From the NCBI RefSeq assembly GCF_964204865.1, contig NC_135254.1, positions 19,907,001 to 19,971,000 of the forward strand: DNA of 64,000 bases, written 5' to 3'. The notes under the pieces are model-generated. The model worked only from the letters and a program-made list of their open reading frames with translations, was not told where the DNA came from and ran no database searches. Each line of letters opens with the position of its first letter. Positions within the stretch are counted from its first letter, which is position 1. The DNA is from Styela clava. Its lineage: Eukaryota; Chordata; Ascidiacea; Stolidobranchia; Styelidae. The position numbers and the translations under genes were made by a program. Positions 11,740-21,831 of this stretch are shown one piece after another.

Positions 11740-11970
11740 CTGTAGTATAACTGAATGAAGTAAGCTAATACAAAAGAAGATTTAGTTCGTCAGTGTCAGA
11801 GGGTCCAGGCTGTTTTCTGGGGTCTGGTGTAGCTTAGTACCACATGCAGACATAATTTCTAGAATAGGATTTACATATTTATCCCGGGGAAAAACGATAG
11901 GATGGCTTAACCATATACCGGTAGCGAACCACGGCCTCTCGTCCGGTTATCATTCCATGTCGGGCATGGG
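11740..11970. other. Likely 5' region of the kinase gene; no further gene
   Basis: Upstream of the kinase start. GGGGTCTGGTGTAGCTTAGT near 11,818 resembles the outer edge of the foldback element that follows and may be a solo fragment of it. No other feature is recognised. Confidence 0.4.
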
Positions 11971-12425
11971 AGTCTAGTGTAGTTTCGTACCTAACGTACT
12001 TCTAGTGGGTGTAGCATAACAATTTTTTGATATGTCAATCCTGACCCCCATCTGACTACGCCATCCAAAATTAAAACACTACGATATCACAATCACGTTA
12101 TAAAGCTTGCCAAATATACGCACGATCGATCGAAATGGCATTGGAGCCGACGATAAGGAACTGACTGACGTTATCGATCTCTCTACTATTGGAATCGCTG
12201 CGAATGCGACGAGAAAACGAGAGAAATAACTGTTCGATTTCGGGTGATCGTTTGCACGTCTTGGATGGCAGTTCGTAAAGTTTGAAGGGCTCTATTACGT
12301 CACTGTGACGTCGTAATGACGTAATTTTTGGATGGTGTAGTCAGGTGGGGGTTAGGATTGATACGTTAAAAAATTGTCATGCTACGCCCACTAGAAGTAT
12401 GTTAGGTACGAAACTACATGAGACC
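11971..12425. mobile_element. Foldback element with about 100-bp inverted arms
   Basis: The left arm (about 11,971-12,072) and right arm (about 12,322-12,425) are long, nearly complementary inverted repeats. For example TGTAGTTTCGTACC and CTTCTAGTGGGTGTAGCAT on the left return as ATGCTACGCCCACTAGAAG and GGTACGAAACTACA on the right. About 250 bases of unique sequence lie between. There is no frame. It is a MITE or foldback transposon; no clear target duplication was found. Confidence 0.88.
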
Positions 12426-12544
12426 CGCGGCGATCTGCTATGACAGTATCAAAGTGACTCTTGACAGTACGAGGTGACTATTACACTTATAGTCACTTTG
12501 GGACAGTATAATAAGTATAAGTGTAAGTTTATTTCGACTCCATA

Positions 12545-12720
12545 ATCAGCAATAGACGATAAAAAAATAGATAAAAACAAAAGTAAAAGTAACTGATTAT
12601 AGAATGGGGAAAGCGAACAAAACCTAGAGTAAGGTTTGAAACGTACAGATTTTAGATGGAAAGGTATTGATAAAAGAAGTAGTACGTGTTCGCTCACCAA
12701 AAAGTAAAAAAAAAAAATAA
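12545..12720 (-). repeat. Retroposon 3' end, diverged copy
   Basis: On the minus strand this resembles the segment at 13,627-13,800: GTGAGCGAACACGT, then CAAACCTTACTCTAGGTTTTG, then a TTTCCCCATTCT-like part. It is probably the truncated 3' part of a non-LTR retrotransposon or SINE. Confidence 0.55.
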
Positions 12721-13626
12721 TTAAGGCACACACAATCATCGAGACATGATACAGTCGGAAGCGAAAAAAGCGAGACGTAAAAGTAAAAAGGAAGGAAAAT
12801 ATACAAACAAATAAAAAAAAAATGAATAAATTCTTTTGCCACACCAAATTAATAATTTTATGAGGATTGCCAAATTGGATACCGAATTAGTCAACAAGAG
12901 TAATGTATTGTGGATAGAAAAGTATTCCTCAAAAGATATCGTCAAGCTGATTATAATTGGAGTCACCTAATGCCAAATTGCCCAATCAGAATTGCCAAGT
13001 TGGATGTATGAAGAGGGGGGCTAGACCTGCTTCACTCATCAAATAGAAGCCACAACAAGCCAAATAACGTCCAAATTATTTTAAATACTATTAATCAATA
13101 ACAGTACCGGTAATCAAAATTAAAATCAATTAGGGCAGTATGATACAGAGGTAGGAAAATTGGTTAAGGGAATATATATGGTGTTTAAGGTTTAAGTAAG
13201 GTTTCTAGGGTCATGGATTATAGGCAAGTAACTTTAATTGAGGTTGTTGATCACTGCAGTCAGTTCAAATTCATCACGGATGATTCATCAGTCTGCAAGT
13301 TTTGTTGATGTATACACCTTTCATGTTGACATAGATAGCATAGTACTATGATAGTATGATCATAGTCTAATGAATATAGTTCGCCCACGGCTGGTTCGCT
13401 GCGCATGAATGATGCGTTACTACGTCACGAGTTTCCTATATTTTGTAGCTCATGGAAGACGATTTCCGTTTTAATTCATTTGCGTATTTGGAATGGTTTT
13501 GTTGGTTGATATAAATGAAAAGATATACTGAGGCATTAGGATAAAGTAGGGGTTCGTGGCATCTGCCAGTCATCTCTGCTTCGGTACCATAAGTTATCAA
13601 GGTGGAGTATGGGCAGAGTAATTCTA
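12721..13626. other. No gene recognised
   Basis: Only low-complexity and AT-rich sequence. The frames here are T-rich shadows without splice context. Confidence 0.5.
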
Positions 13627-13800
13627 TAATAATAATAATAATCTTTATTTTGATTTCCCCCAAAAAACATACACATAACAAATAATGAACACATAAAACA
13701 AACACACAGAATAATGGAAAATCGGGAAAACAGGCAAAACCTCGAGTAGGGTTTAAAACACGTATAAATACATGTGCCTGTTCACCCATGATATTACACT
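13627..13800 (-). repeat. Retroposon 3' end with (ATT)n tail
   Basis: Read on the minus strand it ends AAATAAAGATTATTATTATT, the simple-repeat tail typical of L2/CR1-like LINEs or SINEs mobilised by them. The preceding TTTAAACCCTACTCGAGG is shared with the 12.6 kb copy. No coding content remains. Confidence 0.65.
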
Positions 13801-13895
13801 CACAAACATATTACAAAAAAAAAGATAAAAACACGAACGTGTTATCGTTCCAGCGTTCGGGCGTCTGACTTGTGTTACAAACAAAATGCAGGTGC

Positions 13896-13900
13896 GGTAG
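13896..13900. repeat. Target-site duplication GGTAG, left copy
   Basis: GGTAG abuts the 5' LTR and recurs exactly at 21,832-21,836 after the 3' LTR. Five bases is within the 4-6 bp made by BEL/Pao integrases. Confidence 0.93.
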
Positions 13901-14742
13901 TGTTACATCGAGAATCGCATTCACTTGATTTTTGTATTGACTTAAACATTGCGTCTGTTTAACTTGTGTAGTAATTTATTTGTTATTGTTGACGCCGTAA
14001 TTTCCCTTGATTGACAGTGTGCTTCTACGCACTTTGTTACGAAACAATTGAGAGAGTCTTCGTGGCAATTGCTTGCCCAGACATGTCTCGCTTAGACATG
14101 GATAGTTTCGGTAATTTGCTTTAGATAGCGCTTTACTTTTGCAGAGAATGGCGCTCGTTTCGTTGTAATTTGTAAATAAGTTAAACTTGTTCAGCGACCT
14201 TGGCTTTCTGTTTTGACTGTAGGACGATTAAATAATGTAGATTATGGCTGCCCACATAGACCTAGTTAAGGATATTTTATGAGCATTTTGTGATTGATTT
14301 TACAGTTATAGTTTATTTAATTGATTTGTTCGGATTTCATTGACGAATGATTTCATGTTCAACTTATGATAATTTAAGCCTGGAATAGCAGACAAATTCG
14401 GTATGTTATAATTTGTAACTCTTTCTGATTTGAAGACTGCAAGTTATTCAATAGTAATTTGGTTCGACTTAATAATTAACTATGTTTGATAATTGTGTTC
14501 ATAAATTTGAGTAGGCTTTCTAAGGGCCGAATTGTGTATGATTATTGATTTATTGCAAGTATTTTGTATTGATTTGTTTTTACGTTTGTATTAAGATAAC
14601 CGTGTCAACTGTATACTTCGAGTTGTGTGATTTTCTGGATTGAGGATACAAACTTGGGGCTTGAAAGACCGCGTTATTGAACTGTTAATAAATATCTAGT
14701 GTGCAGTCGGTGTCGTCCAGGTCACAAAGAACGGCTGTTACA
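13901..14742 (+). repeat. 5' LTR of the BEL/Pao retrotransposon
   Basis: 842 bp, beginning TGTTACATCG and ending GGCTGTTACA, so bounded by TG...CA. It looks identical by eye to the 3' LTR of the same length, implying a very recent insertion. An AATAAA lies at 14,687-14,692. The 189 bases between this LTR and the ATG hold three loose repeats of AAGTTATCnAATTTnnGCAAAT. I do not see a clear tRNA primer-binding site next to the LTR. Confidence 0.96.
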
Positions 14743-14931
14743 TTAAAGTTATCGAATTTCCGCAAATGAAGTTATCAAATTTATGCAAATAAAGTCATCT
14801 GATTTGCATAACAAAAGTATCGTCGAATGCCGGCAGGAGTTCGGTAAATCGTCAAAATTGAAGAAATCATCCTAGTGTTGAACATTTAAACTTTTGTGTT
14901 GCATGTTTGATGAGCACTGTAATTGTACATT

Positions 14932-17900
14932 ATGGATGCGCAATCTGTTTCGAAATCAAATTTAGAAGAGTTACGTGCTCGTATAAAGGAATTATATCAA
15001 GATGCTGAGAGACTTATGTCAGACTACAAAAATCGAGATTTGTTGAAATTGAAAAGTGCTGACATTGACAAACGGTTCACCGAGTATTCAAATGCTCATG
15101 AAATTCATGTGAGTACTTTACGTTCTGAAGAAGATCGAAGAAATGTCAGTGAATTTTTCCAGTGTGAACTGCGCGAGTTTCAAGAATTTAATGTGCACTT
15201 ACGTGATTGGTTCAAAAAGAGTGACGCTGATGGTCATAAATCATCGACACATAGCCCTAAAGCACGTTCTATAATTTCTGGGAAAAGTTCCCGTCGTTCG
15301 TGTGCCAGTTCAAGTTCGAGTACTAAACGTACAGAAGCCATTGCCATCAGAGAACTTGCTCATGCTAGTATTTGGCAGCAAGTAGAAAAAGATGCCGCAA
15401 AAAAGCGAGAACATGATGCTAAAATGGCAGCGGAGAAAATGAAATTAGATGCCCAACTTGAAGCCGAAAGACTAGAGCAAGAAGCACAAAAGCTGAAACG
15501 CGATGCTGAAATAAGAGCTATACAAATTGAAGAAGATGCTCAAAGTGGAACAAAGCGTTTGGAATTGAAGCATGCATATGAATCAGCCTGTATAGCAGCC
15601 GATGTATGGGAAAATGCTTCTCAGGGAGGCGAAGGTATGTCATTATATGAAAATATGTCTCGTTCACATTCACCTAATCAAAACCAAGAAGTATCAGTGA
15701 ATGAAATAGGAGTGCCGGTATCGAAGCCTCCTGATGTGAGACCTAAATTGCCAGCATCAGATTTGTTATCACAATCTCGAGTCAGAATAGAAAATCCTGT
15801 ACTAAATGTTAGAAGACCAGTTTCTACTGTTAATATGCGAGATGCCATGAATAGACCTGATCAGTATGAATCATTGAACCGACCTCCGTACACAGAAGCA
15901 CATATCCCGCAACAAAGAAGCACGCATGATCAATCGTCACCGAATGTGGAAAGTTTATTGGGCAATATGGCATCTATGTTGCAAGACGGAATTGATAGAC
16001 CTCGACCTGAATTATTGCATTTTAGTGGAATAGAGACCGAATATGTCCGGTTTATCACTAACTTCAACCTAAATATTGATAGAAGAGTACATGATACAAG
16101 TACAAAGTTGTCATATTTGGTACAATACTGCGAAGGTGATGCGAGGGAACTGATTATGCACTGTACAATGTTGCCACCCGACGAAGGTTATAAAGAGGCA
16201 TGCGATTTGCTCAGAAAGACATACGGTCGACCAATGCTTGTGGCTAGAAAATATTCAGAAAAGTTGACTAAAGGACCATGGTTGAAACCTGGAGATAATG
16301 AAGGTTTATTACGTCTTTCTCAAACATTAGGAGAATGTTTAGTCACTTTGACTCATTTGAAATATTTTGGGGATTTGGATAATTTTGATACTATTTTGTC
16401 CATCGTATTACGACTTCCTCTCAAGTTGCAGAACAACTGGGAAGAATCAGTGGCAGAATTAGATGGACAAGATAGAGAAGTGAGATTTAAAGATCTTGTT
16501 CGATTTATGAAGAAAAAGGCTGCGGCTGCAAATACGCCTTATGGAAAAGCTCGAAGGGAGCAAGAACAGCAATATCGTTTACGATTTCAATCATCGAATA
16601 GGCGAAAGATTCACGCTCATTCAACTGCTGTGAATTCAGCTGTTGACAGCAGTGTTACCAGTGGAAAACATATTGAAAAGGGAAGAGATGTCTGTCCTGA
16701 CTGTTTGAAGACGTCACACAAACTTGTTGACTGTTACAAATTCCTGCAGAAGTCACACGGTGACCGCTTGAAGATTGTTAGAAAGGCAAGATTGTGCGAT
16801 AATTGTTTTGTATATGGTCATATGTCGAGAAATTGTCGTAAACCACCTGCTTGTACTGTTGACGGGTGTAGGTTGAAACATAATACTTTATTGCACAGAA
16901 GAGAACAAGAGACATGTACCCAGACAGAAAATGCTGCTGGTATAAATGAGTCAAAAGTTGAAACATATGCGACTTCAAAAAGCTCAGCAGGATGTTTTTT
17001 GAATATTGTCCCGGTCAAGATCTGCGCCAACAGGAGAGAAATAGAAACATATGCATTTCTAGATGAAGGTTCTACTGCCTGCTTGTGTGATAAGCGACTT
17101 CTTGATCTATTGAAGTTGAGGGGCAAGAAAACGCAGTTTTCGTTGACAACTGTGAATGCGGTACCAACATCACAAGATGGTTATGCGGTTGATTTTACTG
17201 TAAAATCACTTGATGGTAGAGAAAGTGTTGATTTATCTCATGTGCTAACTGTTGATAGACTGCCTGTTAAAGCTAATGAAGCACAATTTGATGTACAAAG
17301 TTATGCACATTTGAAGGGATTGAAGATTCCTACTCTGCCGTGTAAAGATGTGATGTTGATGATTGGGGTAAATGTCCCTAAAGCGTTTTGGATAATGGAT
17401 GAGAGACGAGGGAAACACAATGAACCCTCGGCGAAGAAATCCATTTTAGGATGGTCATTGGTTGGACCAGCTTTATCTCACGAGAGAAACAGTGATGTTC
17501 ACATTCATTGCGTTCAAGTGCAAGAGGAAGACTTGCTAAGTCAGCAAATCAAATGTTTGTGGGAAAGTGATTTCAAAGATGCTTCACTGTCGCCTATTCC
17601 ATCGATGTCTAAGGAAGACAAATACGCATTGCAATTGATGGAAGATTCAGTTGAGATCGTGGACGGACATTATCAGTTACCATTGCCATGGAAGCCAGGA
17701 TGTCCTGATTTGCCAGACAATCGAAGTGTTGCGATGAAACGCTTAAAGTACATTGAACGAAAATTGAAGAGTGATCCTGTTTTGAAAAAGAAGTACTGTG
17801 ATACCATGGAGAAATATATTAGTCTTGGATTTGCAAAACGTATCCCGAATGAATATAAAGTTGGCAATAAAGGTGCAGTTTGGTACTTGCCTCATCACCC

Positions 17901-20900
17901 TGTGTTTTCTGAACAAAAGCCAGGCAAGGTACGCGTTGTCTTTGACGCTGCATCACGTTGCATGAATACTTCCTTGAATGACCAACTATTGAGAGGCCCG
18001 GATTCGGCAAATTCTCTACTTGGAACTCTTCTCCGCTTTAGACAACTAGAAATAGCTATTGTGGCTGACATCGAAGCAATGTTCCATCAGGTGAAAGTAC
18101 ACCCGAAGGATTGGAATGTATTGCGATTTATGTGGTGGCCTGGAGGTGATTTGTCACAGGATCCATCAGAATATTTTATGGTCAGGCACATATTTGGTAG
18201 CGTCTCATCTCCATTTTGTGCTAATTGGAGTTTGAAAAAGACGGCTCAAGATCACCAAGATGAATTTGACGAAAAGGTTGTCAAAGGAGTTGAGCGAAAT
18301 TTTTATGTTGATGATTACCTGAATGGCTCATCTACTGTAGACCAGGGAATTCATATTGTTCGAGAAACGAATAAATTGCTGGAGAAAAAAGGATTTCATC
18401 TAGCAAAGTGGAAAAGTTCCAATCCTGAAGTTCTGTCAGAGATTCCTGCTAAAGACAGAGCAGACACTGCGTCAAGTGTAAACTTAATACCTGAAAAGAT
18501 CGATCGAGTACTCGGAATAAAGTGGAATATCCAAGAAGATTGTTTTGGATTTGATGTTAATGTGAAATCAAAACCCGCAACAAAACGAGGGATTTTGTCT
18601 GTACTCAGTTCGATATTTGACCCGATGGGAATAGTGGCACCTGTAATACTAAAGGCAAGGATATTGATGCAGCAGTTATGTCGAAATAATTATGAATGGG
18701 ACGATGAAATATCGAATAGTGAAAATATATTGTGGAACAGATGGCTCGAAGATATTCCCGGACTTGAGAATATATTCATGCAAAGATGTTTTGCGCCGTC
18801 TGGTTTTGGCAATATTGTGACTCGTCAAATACACCATTTTGCAGATGGCTCTGCAGTTGCCTATGGAACGGTATCGTATTTGCGACTAATCAATGAAGAT
18901 GGGAAGATTCATGTTGCGTTTCTTTTAGGAAAAGCTCGACTTGCACCCATCAAAACTGTTTCAATACCACGGCTGGAGTTGACTGCTGCCGCTCTTGCAG
19001 TCAAATTAGATTTATTCCTGAGACGTGAATTAGACTTCGAAGAAATAGAGTCGATGTTTTGGACAGACTCAACTTCCGTGCTTTTGAGTATTAATAATAC
19101 ATCACGAAGATTTCCAACATTTGTGGCAAATCGACTTGCAAAGATTGAAGAGGGATCGAATGCTTTGCAGTGGAGATATGTACCTACAGATTTGAATCCG
19201 GCAGACGATGCATCCAGAGGGTTGTCGGTACTATCGTTGATGGATGAACGATGGCTGAAGGGACCATCATTTCTCCAAGAGCAAGAGGAATATTGGCCTA
19301 AACCGCCAGTACAGTTACCTGAGCTTCCTGATGAATTCGTAAGATGCAAGCCACGAGTTGTTGCGAATTATGTTTCTGAGTTTGCTTTGAAGCCAATGGA
19401 TAAATTCATTTCATATTTCTCAACATGGTATAAATTGAAAAAGGCAAGTGCATGGAAGATTCGATTCAAAGACTACCTTCATGAGAAGAAGAAGAATTAT
19501 AAGTGCAATGAGAAACTTGAAGTTGAAGAATTGCGAGTTGCTGCAGACGACATTTTGAAATACATACAGAGACAAGAATTTGGCGAAGTTATTGATGCAT
19601 TGCAGAAAGCCAATCATAGAAGTACATCTGGGAAACAAGTACTGAAGAGATTGAAGATTGCAAATTTCCTGCATAAACTCAATCCGATTATGAAAGATGG
19701 CTTCATCAGAGTTGGTGGGAGATTGAGAAATGCACCGGTTGATTTCGATGTTAAACATCCGATTATACTTCCACATAAACATCATGTAACTGAGATGATT
19801 ATAAGAGAACATCATGTATCTACACATCATTCTGGTATGGGGAGTACATGGACTTCTCTGAGACAACGATTTTGGATCGTTAAAGGAGGCGCTATGGTGA
19901 AATCTGTTATCAGAAAATGCATGTTTTGTCGAAGAAGAAGTTCACCTGTGAGTAAACAGATTATGGCAGATCTTCCGAAAGAAAGAGTCACACCAGGTGA
20001 AAGACCATTTACCTATGTTGGAGTGGATTACTTCGGACATTTTCTTGTAAAGCAAGGACGAAGTACTGTCAAGAGGTGGGGCTGTATATTTACATGCATG
20101 ACAACTCGTGCCGTACACTTGGAAGTTGCATACTCGATGGATGCAGATTCATTCATAAATGCGTTAAGAAGATTTATTGCACGTAGAAGTAGACCATTCA
20201 AGTTCATCTGTGACAACGGTAGTAACTTCGTTGCAGCAAATAAAATCCTACGTAAAGAAATAGAAGTTTGGAATTCAAGCAAAGTTGGACAATTTTTGCG
20301 TCAGGAGAATATTAAATTTCATTTCAATCCACCTACTGCTTCTAATTTTGGAGGATGTTACGAAAGATTAATTCGGTCAGTTCGAAAGATTTTGGTTGCT
20401 CTCTTACACGATCAGTTGGTGTCAGATGAAGCTTTGGCTACTATTTTTTGTGAAGTGGAATCACAGTTGAATTCCAGACCCATCACTCCAATAAGTTTCG
20501 ATCCGAAAGATGATGAGCCACTCACTCCAAATCACTTGCTGTTACTGAGTCCTACAAGTAATTTACCTCCTGGCATATTCGACAAAAAGGATTGTTACAC
20601 TCGACGAAGATGGCGACAAATTCAGTATTTAGCTGATCAGTTTTGGATCAGATGGACCAAAGAATACTTACCCACACTTCAGACACGACAGAAATGGACC
20701 TCTAAAGAACGTAATATGGAAGTTGGTGATATTGTGCTACTTGTAGACAATACTATACCCAGGGGGAAGTGGCAGACTGGACGTGTTATGGAAACTACAC
20801 CTGATAAACTTGGAGCTGTGCGTCAAGTTACTGTGAAGACATCCAGGGGTTTATTGAGAAGGCCAATTGCAAAGTTGTGCTTGATTCATAGAGTTAATGA

Positions 20901-20904
20901 GTAA
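14932..20904 (+). CDS. Gag-Pol polyprotein of the BEL/Pao element
   Basis: 1,990 residues from the first ATG (14,932). A TTG nine bases upstream is in frame but an unlikely start. Gag: charged and coiled-coil-rich around residues 150-230, then two CCHC knuckles (C588-C591-H596-C601 and C622-C625-H630-C635) for RNA binding. Aspartic protease: FLDEGSTACL with D711; the usual DSG/DTG triad reads DEG here. Reverse transcriptase: YVDD at 1125-1128. RNase H: D1305, E1349 and D1379. Integrase: HHCC zinc module (about 1627-1666), then D1699, D1761 and E1811 with 49 residues between the last two, then a C-terminal DUF5641-like part with GDIVLLVDN. All catalytic positions that I can check are present. 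Proteins of this type copy the element's RNA and integrate the cDNA. Gag and Pol are made as one chain, with no frameshift. Confidence 0.96.
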   Translation: MDAQSVSKSNLEELRARIKELYQDAERLMSDYKNRDLLKLKSADIDKRFTEYSNAHEIHVSTLRSEEDRRNVSEFFQCELREFQEFNVHLRDWFKKSDADGHKSSTHSPKARSIISGKSSRRSCASSSSSTKRTEAIAIRELAHASIWQQVEKDAAKKREHDAKMAAEKMKLDAQLEAERLEQEAQKLKRDAEIRAIQIEEDAQSGTKRLELKHAYESACIAADVWENASQGGEGMSLYENMSRSHSPNQNQEVSVNEIGVPVSKPPDVRPKLPASDLLSQSRVRIENPVLNVRRPVSTVNMRDAMNRPDQYESLNRPPYTEAHIPQQRSTHDQSSPNVESLLGNMASMLQDGIDRPRPELLHFSGIETEYVRFITNFNLNIDRRVHDTSTKLSYLVQYCEGDARELIMHCTMLPPDEGYKEACDLLRKTYGRPMLVARKYSEKLTKGPWLKPGDNEGLLRLSQTLGECLVTLTHLKYFGDLDNFDTILSIVLRLPLKLQNNWEESVAELDGQDREVRFKDLVRFMKKKAAAANTPYGKARREQEQQYRLRFQSSNRRKIHAHSTAVNSAVDSSVTSGKHIEKGRDVCPDCLKTSHKLVDCYKFLQKSHGDRLKIVRKARLCDNCFVYGHMSRNCRKPPACTVDGCRLKHNTLLHRREQETCTQTENAAGINESKVETYATSKSSAGCFLNIVPVKICANRREIETYAFLDEGSTACLCDKRLLDLLKLRGKKTQFSLTTVNAVPTSQDGYAVDFTVKSLDGRESVDLSHVLTVDRLPVKANEAQFDVQSYAHLKGLKIPTLPCKDVMLMIGVNVPKAFWIMDERRGKHNEPSAKKSILGWSLVGPALSHERNSDVHIHCVQVQEEDLLSQQIKCLWESDFKDASLSPIPSMSKEDKYALQLMEDSVEIVDGHYQLPLPWKPGCPDLPDNRSVAMKRLKYIERKLKSDPVLKKKYCDTMEKYISLGFAKRIPNEYKVGNKGAVWYLPHHPVFSEQKPGKVRVVFDAASRCMNTSLNDQLLRGPDSANSLLGTLLRFRQLEIAIVADIEAMFHQVKVHPKDWNVLRFMWWPGGDLSQDPSEYFMVRHIFGSVSSPFCANWSLKKTAQDHQDEFDEKVVKGVERNFYVDDYLNGSSTVDQGIHIVRETNKLLEKKGFHLAKWKSSNPEVLSEIPAKDRADTASSVNLIPEKIDRVLGIKWNIQEDCFGFDVNVKSKPATKRGILSVLSSIFDPMGIVAPVILKARILMQQLCRNNYEWDDEISNSENILWNRWLEDIPGLENIFMQRCFAPSGFGNIVTRQIHHFADGSAVAYGTVSYLRLINEDGKIHVAFLLGKARLAPIKTVSIPRLELTAAALAVKLDLFLRRELDFEEIESMFWTDSTSVLLSINNTSRRFPTFVANRLAKIEEGSNALQWRYVPTDLNPADDASRGLSVLSLMDERWLKGPSFLQEQEEYWPKPPVQLPELPDEFVRCKPRVVANYVSEFALKPMDKFISYFSTWYKLKKASAWKIRFKDYLHEKKKNYKCNEKLEVEELRVAADDILKYIQRQEFGEVIDALQKANHRSTSGKQVLKRLKIANFLHKLNPIMKDGFIRVGGRLRNAPVDFDVKHPIILPHKHHVTEMIIREHHVSTHHSGMGSTWTSLRQRFWIVKGGAMVKSVIRKCMFCRRRSSPVSKQIMADLPKERVTPGERPFTYVGVDYFGHFLVKQGRSTVKRWGCIFTCMTTRAVHLEVAYSMDADSFINALRRFIARRSRPFKFICDNGSNFVAANKILRKEIEVWNSSKVGQFLRQENIKFHFNPPTASNFGGCYERLIRSVRKILVALLHDQLVSDEALATIFCEVESQLNSRPITPISFDPKDDEPLTPNHLLLLSPTSNLPPGIFDKKDCYTRRRWRQIQYLADQFWIRWTKEYLPTLQTRQKWTSKERNMEVGDIVLLVDNTIPRGKWQTGRVMETTPDKLGAVRQVTVKTSRGLLRRPIAKLCLIHRVNE

Positions 20905-20989
20905 AATGTTTTCAAGTGTGTGATATCCTCGATGTAAGAAATTTGTGAGTAAGATGTTTTCACTGGGTTCCAACATCTGGCTGGGGGAA

Positions 20990-21831
20990 TGTTACATCGA
21001 GAATCGCATTCACTTGATTTTTGTATTGACTTAAACATTGCGTCTGTTTAACTTGTGTAGTAATTTATTTGTTATTGTTGACGCCGTAATTTCCCTTGAT
21101 TGACAGTGTGCTTCTACGCACTTTGTTACGAAACAATTGAGAGAGTCTTCGTGGCAATTGCTTGCCCAGACATGTCTCGCTTAGACATGGATAGTTTCGG
21201 TAATTTGCTTTAGATAGCGCTTTACTTTTGCAGAGAATGGCGCTCGTTTCGTTGTAATTTGTAAATAAGTTAAACTTGTTCAGCGACCTTGGCTTTCTGT
21301 TTTGACTGTAGGACGATTAAATAATGTAGATTATGGCTGCCCACATAGACCTAGTTAAGGATATTTTATGAGCATTTTGTGATTGATTTTACAGTTATAG
21401 TTTATTTAATTGATTTGTTCGGATTTCATTGACGAATGATTTCATGTTCAACTTATGATAATTTAAGCCTGGAATAGCAGACAAATTCGGTATGTTATAA
21501 TTTGTAACTCTTTCTGATTTGAAGACTGCAAGTTATTCAATAGTAATTTGGTTCGACTTAATAATTAACTATGTTTGATAATTGTGTTCATAAATTTGAG
21601 TAGGCTTTCTAAGGGCCGAATTGTGTATGATTATTGATTTATTGCAAGTATTTTGTATTGATTTGTTTTTACGTTTGTATTAAGATAACCGTGTCAACTG
21701 TATACTTCGAGTTGTGTGATTTTCTGGATTGAGGATACAAACTTGGGGCTTGAAAGACCGCGTTATTGAACTGTTAATAAATATCTAGTGTGCAGTCGGT
21801 GTCGTCCAGGTCACAAAGAACGGCTGTTACA
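20990..21831 (+). repeat. 3' LTR of the BEL/Pao retrotransposon
   Basis: 842 bp, same length as and visually identical to the 5' LTR. AATAAA at 21,776-21,781 is the likely poly(A) signal of the element transcript. Followed by the right GGTAG duplication. Confidence 0.96.

Larger units (their letters stand above)
13901..21831 (+). mobile_element. BEL/Pao LTR retrotransposon, complete and apparently intact
   Basis: A 7,931-bp element: 842-bp LTR, 189-bp leader, one Gag-Pol frame, a short 3' spacer with a purine-rich tract GGCTGGGGGAA directly before the 3' LTR, and an 842-bp LTR. A 5-bp target duplication flanks it. The domain order protease, reverse transcriptase, RNase H, integrase, all in one frame with Gag, is that of BEL/Pao. 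No envelope-like frame follows the integrase. Identical LTRs and an open frame mean it inserted recently and may still be mobile. Confidence 0.97.

Noticed and set aside
12449-12966. T-rich minus frames with many F and L codons
   Set aside because: Low-complexity translation of A-rich DNA and a retroposon tail.
14923-14931. TTG start nine bases before the Gag-Pol ATG
   Set aside because: Animal translation would use the ATG at 14,932.
19420-19866. 148-codon minus frame (and 146 codons at 18,909-19,349)
   Set aside because: Antisense shadows of the BEL Gag-Pol frame.
13901-21831. Endogenous retrovirus
   Set aside because: BEL/Pao domain signature, 5-bp target site and no envelope-like frame; an LTR retrotransposon is the better call.
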